A stretch of DNA of 64,000 nt from positions 1 to 64,000 of the forward strand of contig JAYWHX010000022.1 in NCBI GenBank assembly GCA_043777375.1. Reading direction: 5' to 3'. The DNA is from TH-plancto1 sp043777375. GTDB lineage: Bacteria > Planctomycetota > Planctomycetia > Planctomycetales > Planctomycetaceae. Positions 8,135 to 18,556 of this stretch are shown here, piece after piece. Positions within the stretch are counted from its first letter, which is position 1; each line of letters begins with the position of its first letter. The notes under the pieces are model-generated. The model searched no databases, was not told where the DNA came from, and saw only the letters and a list, made by a program, of their open reading frames with translations. A program made the translations under genes and the position numbers.

Positions 8135-10078
8135 ATGAATAAGTTCCTGGAATTACTCCAACGACTTTCCCGTCAGCTTTCCGCGCGTAGTTCCTCGCGC
8201 CGCCAGTCGCCGGGAATAGGCTTCCGGACAGGCCGAATCTGCGTTGTTCCTCTTGAGCAGCGAGTGCTGTTGGCAGCTGCCCCACAAGTCACATCGATCC
8301 AACTGGCGGCCGGGAGTTCGAACTCAGGACCAACCATTCGGTTTACAGCCACTTTTTCGTCGGTTGTGACTGGCGTCGACGCTACGGATTTTGTGTCACT
8401 CCCTTCGGGCGGGATCAGTGCCAGCTCTCTGTCCGTCGTCGCGGTCAGTGGATCGGTCTACACCATCACGGCGAACGGTGTCACTGGGACGGGCTGGCTG
8501 GCAATAAGACTTGTCGACAATGGAACTATCAAGGGCAGCGATGGACAATTACTACAAGGAGGAACTTCGGGCCCCGGTGCCCAACTGGCGGACTTCAATT
8601 CCGATGGTAGGCTCGATCTGATTTCTGTGACTGGTGCCCAATCGATCGGGGTCGCCTTGGGAATCGGTGACGGAACGTTTGGTTCCTTTCAAACGACGTT
8701 GTTTGCGAACAACGCAACGACCCGGTTGTTGATCGCCGACCTGAATGGAGACGGGAAGCTCGACATCGTTCGAGCAACCTTCAACACCAGCGAAGGCTCG
8801 GACCTGTTGCTCGGTCAGGGAAATGGCAGTTTCACACCCGGAGCCGCTCTTCCGTATTGCCCTACTGCCTCCCTCTTGGTCGATGTAAATTCCGATGGGA
8901 AGCTAGATTTAATTCGACCCCTGAAGAATTTGAACACCAATGGCGACATTACACCCGGAAACATTCTCACCTCTCTCGGCAACGGAGACGGGACCTTCCA
9001 GTCTCCCATTGAATCCAGCGACGGAGCATTGCCAGCGACCCTATTTTCCGGTGACTGGAACAACGACGGCCATGTCGACCTCCTCTCGACATATGGCTAC
9101 CCGCAGAATGACCCGGAGATTGGCAATACTTGGGTCGAGGTGAGACACGGGCGAAACAACGGATCATTCAATCAACCCGTGGCACCGAACACTTCGGGTG
9201 GGTTAATAAACGGGCAGATCACCGGAGCGAATGTCCTCTTCATGGATTGGAATCAAGATGGCCGCCTGGATTCCGTAGCCAGCGAGCCTCTGACAGGTCA
9301 ATACCGGGTCAGGTTGGGGCTGGCCAATGGAGCCTTTGAAGTCGGACCGGGGACAATCTTTGCGGTACCGAGCCAGAGTGTTCCCAAGGCCCGGCGAAAA
9401 CTGGATGGCGATAGCAGCTTGGACTTGATCTCCCTGCGAAACTCGGCTCAAGAACAGAGCGTGTTGGTCACCACATCGACCGGGACGACGGCATATGCGT
9501 TAGAAAATGCCGCCAGCGATGTCGAGCTGGGTGATCTCAACCAGGACGGATTGATCGACATAGTGACGAGTTCGGGAACAATCCTGCTCGGAAGCAGCAC
9601 GGGAGTCTTCCGAGGGAATGGATCGTTCACCGGCACATCAGCCACGATTGTCGAAGCACCGACGATCATCGACAACTCCGGCCCCGGTTTCTCCACAATC
9701 GGCCGCTGGATTAAACTCCGCAAAGGCCACCTGGCCAACGCTGTCAAAGCAGCTGGCCTCAAACGAATGACAAAGGCTGCGCAGTGGCGGTTCACCGGTC
9801 TGGCCAATGGTGTCTATGAGGTCGCAGCCACTTGGCAGCCTGAGCGTCATCAAGCCCAGAACGCCACGTATAAGATTCTGTCTGGTGCAAACTCGATCCA
9901 GGCATCTGCCACAGTGAATCAGTCCGTTGCCCCGACGGACTTCCAAGCGACCGGATCCTCATGGAGGATTCTGGCCACCGTGATGGTGACCGATGGAGTC
10001 ATCAGAGTGGAGCTTGGAAACCAAGCGAAAGGGATCGTCGTCGCCGATGCAATCCGCATCCGGCGGGTCGTTTCGTAA
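8135..10078 (+). CDS. VCBS/FG-GAP surface protein with golvesin-like C-terminus
   Basis: Large exported protein, probably surface-attached or secreted. The N-terminus has a basic segment and then PLEQRVLLAAAP (39-50), a planctomycete LEPR-xLL-type sorting motif that precedes extracellular domains. The middle carries at least seven Ca-binding VCBS/FG-GAP loops of the D-N-D-G-LD form (for example DLNGDGKLDIV), expected to make a beta-propeller. The last 135 residues resemble the golvesin/xanthan-lyase C-terminal carbohydrate-binding-like domain, with the IIDNSGPGFS start and a VVADAIRI end. No neighbour shares its strand closely. Ligand unknown. Confidence 0.85.
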   Translation: MNKFLELLQRLSRQLSARSSSRRQSPGIGFRTGRICVVPLEQRVLLAAAPQVTSIQLAAGSSNSGPTIRFTATFSSVVTGVDATDFVSLPSGGISASSLSVVAVSGSVYTITANGVTGTGWLAIRLVDNGTIKGSDGQLLQGGTSGPGAQLADFNSDGRLDLISVTGAQSIGVALGIGDGTFGSFQTTLFANNATTRLLIADLNGDGKLDIVRATFNTSEGSDLLLGQGNGSFTPGAALPYCPTASLLVDVNSDGKLDLIRPLKNLNTNGDITPGNILTSLGNGDGTFQSPIESSDGALPATLFSGDWNNDGHVDLLSTYGYPQNDPEIGNTWVEVRHGRNNGSFNQPVAPNTSGGLINGQITGANVLFMDWNQDGRLDSVASEPLTGQYRVRLGLANGAFEVGPGTIFAVPSQSVPKARRKLDGDSSLDLISLRNSAQEQSVLVTTSTGTTAYALENAASDVELGDLNQDGLIDIVTSSGTILLGSSTGVFRGNGSFTGTSATIVEAPTIIDNSGPGFSTIGRWIKLRKGHLANAVKAAGLKRMTKAAQWRFTGLANGVYEVAATWQPERHQAQNATYKILSGANSIQASATVNQSVAPTDFQATGSSWRILATVMVTDGVIRVELGNQAKGIVVADAIRIRRVVS

Positions 10079-10359
10079 CTGAAGTGGGCGACCTCAGTCC
10101 GACCAACTCTCCGTCTGCTTCGGCGTGCTTCCGTCCGGAAGCTCGACCACTTGTTGCGCATGCCTGATCAAGCGCTCCACGCGCCGCCGATCCCTCAACT
10201 CCGCCCGCGCTCACTCTTCGGACAACCAGATGACCGCTCTCGCGATTGGTGCCACTGTCATTGGGGCATTCACTAACGAATGAGATGTGAAAAATGAGTG
10301 GCACTGGCGGTCGCGGACCGAGGCGATCTCACACGGGAAAACGTCGCCGTCTTATGGGG

Positions 10360-10517
10360 CAGCGAGCGCCGGACGTGAGTCCGCCGTGCTCCCCGCAGCT
10401 GCTCTCCCAAACGGCCCGTGGTCGCTGGTGAGACCCTGGAGAGAGGATTGAGATTGCAATCGCCTCAGAGCCTGATGAGGTCCGCGGACACGGCGGACTC
10501 ACGTCCGGCGCTCGCTG
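10360..10517. repeat. REP-like inverted pair, family B
   Basis: The 29-bp arms at 10360-10388 and 10489-10517 are perfectly inverted, with a 100-bp spacer. Each arm carries its own small dyad (CGGAC GTGA GTCCG). A third, near-identical copy is at 7260-7287. Confidence 0.85.
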
Positions 10518-10580
10518 TCGAATTCCGCATGAGATCTCATGACTAGGCTCCGGAGCTTGGAACCGAGGGGAAGCAGATAC

Positions 10581-10616
10581 AAAAAGCCCACAGGTGCCAA
10601 CCGGTGGGCTTTTTTG
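10581..10616. terminator. Terminator of metK
   Basis: AAAAAGCCCAC...GTGGGCTTTTTT forms a GC-rich stem flanked by an A-tract and a T-tract, 25 bp past the metK stop on the minus strand. It can work in both directions. Confidence 0.85.
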
Positions 10617-10640
10617 AGTTCTCAGCTGTCACATCGCAAA

Positions 10641-11780
<1,140 letters not shown>

Positions 11781-12101
11781 CAGTCGATCACCTGTCGAGA
11801 AGGATCTGGAACCATCCGTAACCCAGCCCTGATTCGTTCACCACAGACAGCACCAAGCCGTCGTGTGTCGCTCGCCTCCTTGGAGAAGCTACGAAACCGG
11901 GGCAAGTATCGTCCTCGAACCGGCTTCCTCGATCAACACTCGGGCTGCAAATTCTTCGGAAATCGAGTTCGTCATTCCCCAGTGGCACCGACTGATGCGA
12001 AAACAGCTCGGAAACTCTGCTAGGCGGCAACCTCACTTCCGCGTAAGATCAAGTCCGTCTGCGAGGGGCCGGTCGCACAAAGAGGAGTCGGTGCATCTCC
12101 C
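11781..12101. promoter_or_regulatory. Divergent promoter region of metK and the receiver gene
   Basis: These 321 bp separate two divergent genes and must contain both promoters. No gene, riboswitch or convincing sigma-factor boxes were identified by eye. Confidence 0.4.
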
Positions 12102-12656
12102 ATGGCTGATTTAACATCCATCGAAGCGATCGTGACTCGCGTGCTCATCGTCGAAGATGATCCCGACGAGATTGAGTTCTTGAAGGCGTTCCTCGAGCGT
12201 CACAAGATGTATATCGATGTCGCGCGGGACGCCGGGCAGGCCCGCGCGGCGTTTCATATGCATCCTCCCGATTTTGTTCTGTGCGATGGGATGCTCCCTG
12301 GGGGAGTCACTGGTTTTGAGCTGTGCGAACGACTCAAACAGGAAAACATGAACATCCCGGTGATGATGCTCACGGCGATCGACATGGACGACGCGCGCGA
12401 TCTGGCCAAGCGGGTCGGGGTCGACGACTACATGACCAAGCCGTTTGACCCGGAAGAGCTGCTGACCCGCATGCGAAATGTGGCTGAAGCGGTTTGGAAG
12501 CGCAAGCACATGGGGGACAGCGGAGGGGATGACGCGAAGATCAGCTTCACCTGCCCCGAGTGCCAGAAGAAGCTGCGAGTGAAGAGCGGTCATCGAGGGC
12601 GGACATTGAACTGTCCTCGTTGTGGTCAACCGGTTTCCATTCCCTTCCACTCGTAA
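12102..12656 (+). CDS. Response-regulator receiver domain fused to a zinc ribbon
   Basis: Phosphorelay-type signalling protein. Residues about 12-130 are a complete receiver domain: acidic pair E18-D19-D20, phospho-acceptor D62 in LCDGMLPGG, T91 and K113. Instead of a DNA-binding domain, the C-terminus (150-178) has a CPxC...CPxCG zinc ribbon (C151/C154/C171/C174) followed by a short tail. The output is therefore unknown; protein binding is as likely as nucleic-acid binding. The first dozen residues are outside the domain, so a GTG at 12132 is an alternative start. An FHA-domain gene follows by 66 bp, suggesting a joint signalling unit. No histidine kinase is adjacent. Confidence 0.85.
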   Translation: MADLTSIEAIVTRVLIVEDDPDEIEFLKAFLERHKMYIDVARDAGQARAAFHMHPPDFVLCDGMLPGGVTGFELCERLKQENMNIPVMMLTAIDMDDARDLAKRVGVDDYMTKPFDPEELLTRMRNVAEAVWKRKHMGDSGGDDAKISFTCPECQKKLRVKSGHRGRTLNCPRCGQPVSIPFHS

Positions 12657-12722
12657 TCCCTGCGATGGGCTTGTCGGTGGTTGACATCACCCCGTGAGAC
12701 GAAACAAAAAAGAGGGTGCTCC

Positions 12723-13289
12723 ATGAACTCGCCGGTATTGATCGTTCTGACCGGAAAGCACAAGGGAAAGCGCGTCAGGCTGACGGACGCTGAGACCGTG
12801 ATCGGACGCGACGAGGGAGCCAAAATCCGGGTCGCCACGCACGAAGTGAGTCGGCAACATTGCCTGCTGATTCTCAGCGAAGCGGGCGTACTCGTGCGTG
12901 ATCTCAACAGTCGGAATGGAACGTTTATCAACGGGATTCCCATCGCGGAAGAAACCCTCCTCCGGCCCGGCGATACGCTGACGACCGGCCCCATGACCTT
13001 CGAGCTGGAAGGCGGCGACCCCGCGAAAAAGCAGGCTGCTCCAATCAGCACCAGCCAGGGAAAAGCGGACCAGAAGATGTCCGATGACGACATTGCCAGC
13101 TGGTTGACGGACGATTCCAGTGACAGTCTCCCGACATCGGACACGACAATTCTTTCGGGAAAGCCGAAATCGGCGACAAGCACTTCTGCAACTCCCAAGC
13201 CTCCCAAACGCGAGTTCAAATCGGTCGCCGAAGAGGCCCAGGATATCATCCGCCGGCATCTGGAAAGCATGGAATCGCCGGAGAGCTGA
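12723..13289 (+). CDS. FHA-domain protein
   Basis: Cytoplasmic phosphothreonine-reading adaptor. The 188-residue protein has an N-terminal FHA domain (about 5-97) with the conserved IGRDEG (27-32), SRQH (43-46) and NSRNGTFING (62-71) motifs. A Ser/Thr/Lys-rich linker and a short basic, helical tail follow. I chose the ATG at 12723, preceded by GAGG about 7 nt upstream, over an upstream in-frame start at 12681. It follows the receiver-zinc ribbon gene and precedes fwdB by 87 bp. Planctomycetes encode many Ser/Thr kinases, so a kinase elsewhere probably supplies its ligand. Confidence 0.88.
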   Translation: MNSPVLIVLTGKHKGKRVRLTDAETVIGRDEGAKIRVATHEVSRQHCLLILSEAGVLVRDLNSRNGTFINGIPIAEETLLRPGDTLTTGPMTFELEGGDPAKKQAAPISTSQGKADQKMSDDDIASWLTDDSSDSLPTSDTTILSGKPKSATSTSATPKPPKREFKSVAEEAQDIIRRHLESMESPES

Positions 13290-13376
13290 GCCTCCCGGAG
13301 TGAATGCAACACTGACCCGCCGGGCTCCACTTTCTGCTGGCGCTCGACTCCCGAGGCTCGACTCGACTACTGTTCC

Positions 13377-14669
13377 GTGATGACCGAGGGCTTACTCCGC
13401 ATTGAAACTGATGTTGCATGTCCCGTGTGCGGGTGCGTGTGCGACGATCTTTCGCTGTCCCTGCGGGGGGACCGCATCGAGAAGGTGGAGCGGGCATGTT
13501 CACTCTCTGAACCGTGGTTTGCAGCCCTCGCGTCTGCATCCCCTCCCACTGCAAGGATCGCAGATCAAGTCGTGAGTCGAGAGGCCGCCCTCGCAGCTGC
13601 GGTCGAGATTCTATCTCGCAGTGATGCACCACTTGTGTATGGGCTTTCCCGCAGCAGCACTCCCGGCCAGCGCGCTGCGGTCGAGTTGGCTGAGCGACTG
13701 GGCGCGACAATCGATACCACTGCCTCGGTCTGTCATGGCCCGTCAATCATGGCGATTCAAGAGGTCGGTGAGTCGACCTGCACTCTGGGTGAGGTGGCGG
13801 ACCGCGCCGATTTGGTCGTCTTCTGGGGAGCCAACCCCGCTGTCAGTCACCCTCGACACTTCGAGCGATACTCCCTCGAACCTCGCAGCGATGTACTTCC
13901 TCGCGGACGAGCAGACCGCCGGGTGATCGTGATTAATTCGACGGCCAACGAAACGAGTGCGATTGCCGATCGTTTCGTCGCTGTCCCTGCCGGTCGCGAC
14001 TTCGAACTGATTTGTCAGCTGCGAGAACTGATTCGTGATGAGCAGGCCGTGCTCTCCCGGACATTTGGAATCCCCGAGGCCGATCTCCGGTCTCTGGCCC
14101 GCGAGCTGAAGTACTGCCGCTACGGCGTGGTGTTTTTTGGCTTGGGTTTGGCCCAAAGCAAACTCGGACACGTGGTCGTCGGAGGGCTGCTGGAGTTGGT
14201 CGCCGACCTCAATGCCCACACGCGGTTCGCAGCTCGGCGGTTGCGTATTCCGGGAGATGTCGCCGGGGCCGATAGCGTGTTGTGCTGGCAGACCGGATTC
14301 CCGTTCGCCGTGAACATGGGGCGTGGCTACCCGCGATACAACCCCGGCGAATTCTCAGCCAATGGTCTGCTGGAGCGAGGCGAAGTCGACAGCTGCATTC
14401 TGATTGGAACTGAGAGTCTACATGAATTCAGTCGACCGGCCCGCGATCATCTCGCCTCGATCCCGACTATCGTGCTGGAATACCCGCACATCGCGTCACA
14501 GCTGACTGGAAGCGTGAATTTCACAACAGCTGTGTACGGCGTCCATGCCGCAGGCACAGCCTACCGGATGGACGAGATCCCGATCCCGCTGCGGAAGCTC
14601 TGCTCGAGCCCGTACCCCACGGATGAGGCTGTGCTGCGTGACATTCTCAGCCGACTGGCCGCACTTTGA
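13377..14669 (+). CDS. fwdB: Formylmethanofuran dehydrogenase subunit B-like protein
   Basis: Molybdopterin-oxidoreductase-type subunit. In methanogens it reduces CO2 onto methanofuran; in methylotrophs its relative FhcB is part of the formyltransferase/hydrolase complex of tetrahydromethanopterin-linked C1 oxidation. The 430-residue protein keeps an N-terminal cluster motif C15-x2-C18-x3-C22 with C41, and SVCHGPS around C119, the position of the metal-ligand cysteine in archaeal FwdB. The start is GTG at 13377 or ATG at 13380. No fhcA, fhcC, fhcD or methanopterin genes are in the window, so it is an orphan here. Planctomycetes are known to carry H4MPT-pathway genes. Confidence 0.9.
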   Translation: MMTEGLLRIETDVACPVCGCVCDDLSLSLRGDRIEKVERACSLSEPWFAALASASPPTARIADQVVSREAALAAAVEILSRSDAPLVYGLSRSSTPGQRAAVELAERLGATIDTTASVCHGPSIMAIQEVGESTCTLGEVADRADLVVFWGANPAVSHPRHFERYSLEPRSDVLPRGRADRRVIVINSTANETSAIADRFVAVPAGRDFELICQLRELIRDEQAVLSRTFGIPEADLRSLARELKYCRYGVVFFGLGLAQSKLGHVVVGGLLELVADLNAHTRFAARRLRIPGDVAGADSVLCWQTGFPFAVNMGRGYPRYNPGEFSANGLLERGEVDSCILIGTESLHEFSRPARDHLASIPTIVLEYPHIASQLTGSVNFTTAVYGVHAAGTAYRMDEIPIPLRKLCSSPYPTDEAVLRDILSRLAAL

Positions 14670-15099
14670 TGTGGCCTGATCCGATCGTATGCGGCCAGTT
14701 TTTATGGCACCAAGGAGAACGCCACACGTTTAGCCCGCTGCGCCAGCAAGGGCCGCGTGCCAGACACCTATCGCACGTGCTGTGAGTCAACCTGTTGGCC
14801 AGGGGAGCGATTCAATCGGCGAGACAGATTTCTGGGGAAGACAAATGCAGACCGCCTACTGCGCAAACCGTGGTGACTGTCACGCGGCCCTTGCTGGCGC
14901 AGCGGGCTAGACGATTGAGAAGTGACCGCCGCGCTTGAGGCTAGGCGGGAAAAGTCGACTGCGCGTCGGGCGTTTATCCCGGTGCCTAGCATCTGGCCAG
15001 ACACAGCCGATGCACTGCAAAACGCGGATTGCGTCAAAATGAAGGTCCGGAGACAATGCCGGGTCGCTGCCAACGGGGGCTGGTGACGCTTGAGAAGGC
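14670..15099. other. Intergenic region after fwdB
   Basis: No gene is supported in 430 bp. The main content is the family-C REP-like inverted pair at 14731-14909. The rest shows nothing recognisable. Confidence 0.6.
14731..14909. repeat. REP-like inverted pair, family C
   Basis: The 29-bp arms starting TAGCCCGCTGCGCCAGC at 14731-14759 and 14881-14909 are perfectly inverted with a 121-bp spacer. Each arm folds on itself (GCTG CGC CAGC within GCCC...GGGC). A second pair of the family is at 28128-28253. Confidence 0.85.
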
Positions 15100-18000
15100 G
15101 TGTCTCAATTCTGGCCGATCAGCGACTTCAGGAATGGCAGGATGCCGCTGCGTCAGACCTTGCAATGGATGCTCGTTCTTCTCGCCACGATTGTGATCGT
15201 CGGTGGCGGGGGAGTCATCTGGCTTTGGGGGCACAGTGAGGCGCTGCTCAAGCAGGAAATCACCCTGCGGCTGGAGCAGCTGGCTCCCGATCTGCCGCTG
15301 GAGTTTAAGAAGGCTTCACTCGAAACCGATGGGCGAGTTCGGGTCACAGAGATCAGCCTGCAATCCCCCGATCATCTCTCCACGCTCCTGCGGCTGCCGG
15401 AAGCCATCGGGTATCTGGATCGAGAACTGTTCGTTAAGCATCGACAGGTCTCCTTGGTCAAGCTCGTTTTCAATCGCCCCCAGGTCACGCTCGAACAGTC
15501 CCCAGATGGCGGGTGGAGTTTCCAAGGACTGAAGCTCCCGAAGCCCGGTGGAATGGCCTGGCCCGAGGTCGAGTTACTGGACGGGGAGATCTTGCTGCTG
15601 GCGCATCGCGAAGCGCTGGTTCCTCTCGAACTTCGTTTGAAGAATCTCGATGCCCACCTGAAGCCGACCGCCAAGGGGCAATGTGAGATTGCGGGTCACG
15701 GCGATCTCGACCCGATCGGCCCCGTCGAGATTGAAGGCGAACTCGATACCTCGACGGGACGCTGGAACATCCGGGCTCGGGCTCGCAGGATACCCGCCGG
15801 AGACCAGCTGATTGGCGTGGCCTCCGGGCTCTCGTCAGCCGTGAAGACAAAAGTCGACACGATCACCCAGGCCGTTCGAGAGAAGACACGTCATCCGGCG
15901 ATTCGAGCACTCGATGCCCAGTCGACCGACACCAGCGACGGTGTGCAAGTGGCTTCGCTCCAACAGGGCGAACCTGGTCCGGGAGATCCGACCTCTCTGA
16001 TCCCGCGTATTGGTTTGCGAGCGGAGTTGGATCTGCAATGCGAGATCGCGTGCGAGGGTTTCGGAGAGCCGATTGACTACGCCGCAGACCTCCAGATTGA
16101 AAATGGCGAGGTGACGGACCTGTTCCCCATCCCGCTGTACGAGGTGTCGGGTCGGGTACTGCTTCGCCGTGATCGGGTCGAGATTCAAAAGCTCAAAGCG
16201 GTGAACGGGGATAGCTTGTTAACCATCAACGGCATGTTGCCTCTGGGTGGAAATCCTGCAGCCCCCGACATGAAAGTTCGGGCGACTAACTTGCCGGTGG
16301 ATCATCGGCTCCGAGAGCTGACTCCGGGGATCGAGAAGTTGTTTGTGCTTCTTCAGCCCGAAGGACGATTTGACTTAGATGTGGAGTATGCACCCGACCG
16401 TTCACCCCCCGTCATCGTTCGGGAGTTCCGGGTCCGTGACGGCAGCATGCAGCACGATTTGTTTCGCTATCCGGTCAAATCCATCACGGGTACGATCGTG
16501 CAAGAGGACGACAAGTTCCTGTTCGACATGCAGGGGCAGGCCTCGGGACATGTCGGAAATCTGACTGGGTTTGTGCGAGGTTTCGGTCCTGACCTGGAGG
16601 CAGATCTGCGAATTCAAGCCCAAGGTTTTCCGATCGACGATGTGCTGGTCGCCGCGTTCGAGACGCCCAAACTGAAAGCCATTGCTGCGACGATGCGAGC
16701 GATGCGAATTCGCGGCGAGGGAGATGTTGATGTCTCCTTCCGACGGACGCTTCAAACCGGCCCCAAGTTTCTGACCTTCCTGAAGGCGGACATTCGCAAC
16801 AGTGATTTGAACTACGTTCGCTTCCCACTGCCTCTCAGTAATGTCTCAGGGCAGATCGAGCATGACCCACTGCAAGGCAACATCTGGCACTTCCGGAAGA
16901 TGCTCGGTTCACGTGGCGAGACTCAAGTCAAAGGCTCCGGAACCTACGAAACACGCGACGGCATCGGCCAGCTCGACCTGCAATTCGATGCTCAATCTGT
17001 CCCCATCGACTCCACGCTGAAAGCCGCCAGCCTGACGACCAACGACCGCTTGCAGGAAGTCTGGAACCAGCTGAATCCCTCGGCGGGGATGCTCGAATTC
17101 CAGAAGCTTCAGATTCAATGGTCCCCCGGACAATCACCACGTGTCACGATGCCCGTCATCAAGGTGCAGGGAGCTGCACTGCGACTGGCCGCAGTTCCGT
17201 ACCCGCTCGACCGAGTCTCCGGAACGCTGAGCTGGGATGGTCAAACGGCAGCGGTGGAGCATGCGGAAGGCTGGCATGGTTCGACATTTGTCGAAGTCGG
17301 TCGCAGTGCGAATACGTCCGATCCCTATTTTCAGTTGGCTCCGGCCGCTGGCATTGATTGGCGATTACACCTTCCCGAGATCCGCTTGCGAAAATTGTTC
17401 GCCGACGAAGAACTCCGTAAAGCCTTACCGGAATCGATCCGCACCGTTGTGGCGCAGCTCGATCCACGCGGCCCGCTCGACCTGAATATTGCTCTGGATC
17501 TCAAGCAGTACCGCGCGCCGGACCCGACACTCACCTCGAGCTTTCAGATTGATGCCATTCTCAAAAACAACCAGATCACCACCGGGCTGACACTCGAACA
17601 AGCCACGGGGCACATTCATTTGTTCGACGGGAACTGGGACGGACAAATGATCACAGCTGAGGGGTACGTGGACCTCGACAGCGTTCGTGTTCTGGACTTG
17701 CCGATGTATCAGATGGAGGGGCCATTCAGCATCGTGGGAAACCGGCTGACAGCGGGGCAGCCCCCGCCAGGTCGCCCCGTGCCGCACTCCAAGAAAAACC
17801 CCTTTGCCGGTCGGGAGATCGTTGCCAGTCTGTATGACGGCAAGGTCTCTGCGAACGCCGAAGTGGTGATTGATTCAGACGACACCGCGAACACGGTCTA
17901 TGACGCAGAAGTCAACCTCCAGGATGCCAAGCTCGAACAGTGGGCCAAAGAGCAGGGATCGCGCGAACGCTTGAACGGGCCAGTGAACGGCAAGCTGACT

Positions 18001-18525
18001 CTCAGCGGGAAGGGTCCGTCTCCACTGTCAATCGTAGGACAGGGATATGTCGATGTCACGCAGGCACAGCTCTATGAACTCCCCGTGTTGGTGTCGGTAT
18101 TCACAGTGCCAAACTTGCGGACTCCGGCGGACAACAAAGCGTTCCGCTACGGGTTTGCCGACTTTCAGATGAGACAGGGAATCTTTGACTTCACGGATAT
18201 CCGTTTGGTTGGCGATACCGTCAGTTTGGTTGGTCGTGGGTTTGTCGGATTCGCTGGCGAGCAGGAACGTCGCATCGGATTCGATTTTTACACCGATGCC
18301 CGAAACCGCATCCCCGTCATCGGACCGTTGGTGGGGATGATCGGCAGCGGTTGGGTACGAGTGCGTGTCGATGGCACGATCGACAATTCCAAAGCCGTCA
18401 TGAAACCCCGTGTGCCAATCCTGGATGAGGCGTTCGGAGGGCTGATTGAAAGCCTGGAGTCTGGGCAGATGCAGAATCGCCCGCTGCAACCCGCAGCCGG
18501 AATTCCGCAGCGCACTCAGCGGTAG
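15100..18525 (+). CDS. AsmA/TamB-like envelope protein
   Basis: Very long (1141-residue) protein with one N-terminal membrane anchor (about 22-42) followed by a repetitive beta-rich body of the AsmA-like kind. Such proteins span the periplasm and are implicated in lipid transport or outer-membrane homeostasis in other bacteria. The C-terminal 150 residues, with alternating hydrophobic strands and GRGFVGFAG-type turns, match an AsmA-like C-terminal region. An internal ATG at 15142, just before the transmembrane segment, is an equally plausible start. It is monocistronic and converges on the binding-protein gene 31 bp away. The function in planctomycetes is unproven. Confidence 0.75.
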   Translation: MSQFWPISDFRNGRMPLRQTLQWMLVLLATIVIVGGGGVIWLWGHSEALLKQEITLRLEQLAPDLPLEFKKASLETDGRVRVTEISLQSPDHLSTLLRLPEAIGYLDRELFVKHRQVSLVKLVFNRPQVTLEQSPDGGWSFQGLKLPKPGGMAWPEVELLDGEILLLAHREALVPLELRLKNLDAHLKPTAKGQCEIAGHGDLDPIGPVEIEGELDTSTGRWNIRARARRIPAGDQLIGVASGLSSAVKTKVDTITQAVREKTRHPAIRALDAQSTDTSDGVQVASLQQGEPGPGDPTSLIPRIGLRAELDLQCEIACEGFGEPIDYAADLQIENGEVTDLFPIPLYEVSGRVLLRRDRVEIQKLKAVNGDSLLTINGMLPLGGNPAAPDMKVRATNLPVDHRLRELTPGIEKLFVLLQPEGRFDLDVEYAPDRSPPVIVREFRVRDGSMQHDLFRYPVKSITGTIVQEDDKFLFDMQGQASGHVGNLTGFVRGFGPDLEADLRIQAQGFPIDDVLVAAFETPKLKAIAATMRAMRIRGEGDVDVSFRRTLQTGPKFLTFLKADIRNSDLNYVRFPLPLSNVSGQIEHDPLQGNIWHFRKMLGSRGETQVKGSGTYETRDGIGQLDLQFDAQSVPIDSTLKAASLTTNDRLQEVWNQLNPSAGMLEFQKLQIQWSPGQSPRVTMPVIKVQGAALRLAAVPYPLDRVSGTLSWDGQTAAVEHAEGWHGSTFVEVGRSANTSDPYFQLAPAAGIDWRLHLPEIRLRKLFADEELRKALPESIRTVVAQLDPRGPLDLNIALDLKQYRAPDPTLTSSFQIDAILKNNQITTGLTLEQATGHIHLFDGNWDGQMITAEGYVDLDSVRVLDLPMYQMEGPFSIVGNRLTAGQPPPGRPVPHSKKNPFAGREIVASLYDGKVSANAEVVIDSDDTANTVYDAEVNLQDAKLEQWAKEQGSRERLNGPVNGKLTLSGKGPSPLSIVGQGYVDVTQAQLYELPVLVSVFTVPNLRTPADNKAFRYGFADFQMRQGIFDFTDIRLVGDTVSLVGRGFVGFAGEQERRIGFDFYTDARNRIPVIGPLVGMIGSGWVRVRVDGTIDNSKAVMKPRVPILDEAFGGLIESLESGQMQNRPLQPAAGIPQRTQR

Positions 18526-18556
18526 CGAGCAGCGGCCAGTGGTTCTGTCGCGAGGC

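Larger units (their letters stand above)
10079..10640. other. Intergenic region after the VCBS gene
   Basis: No gene is supported. The region contains the family-B REP-like inverted pair (10360-10517) and the metK terminator (10581-10616). The remainder is non-coding and shows nothing else recognisable. Confidence 0.6.

Noticed and set aside
11781..11900. SAM riboswitch in the metK leader
   Set aside because: No recognisable conserved core or matching stems of a known SAM-binding class were seen by eye.
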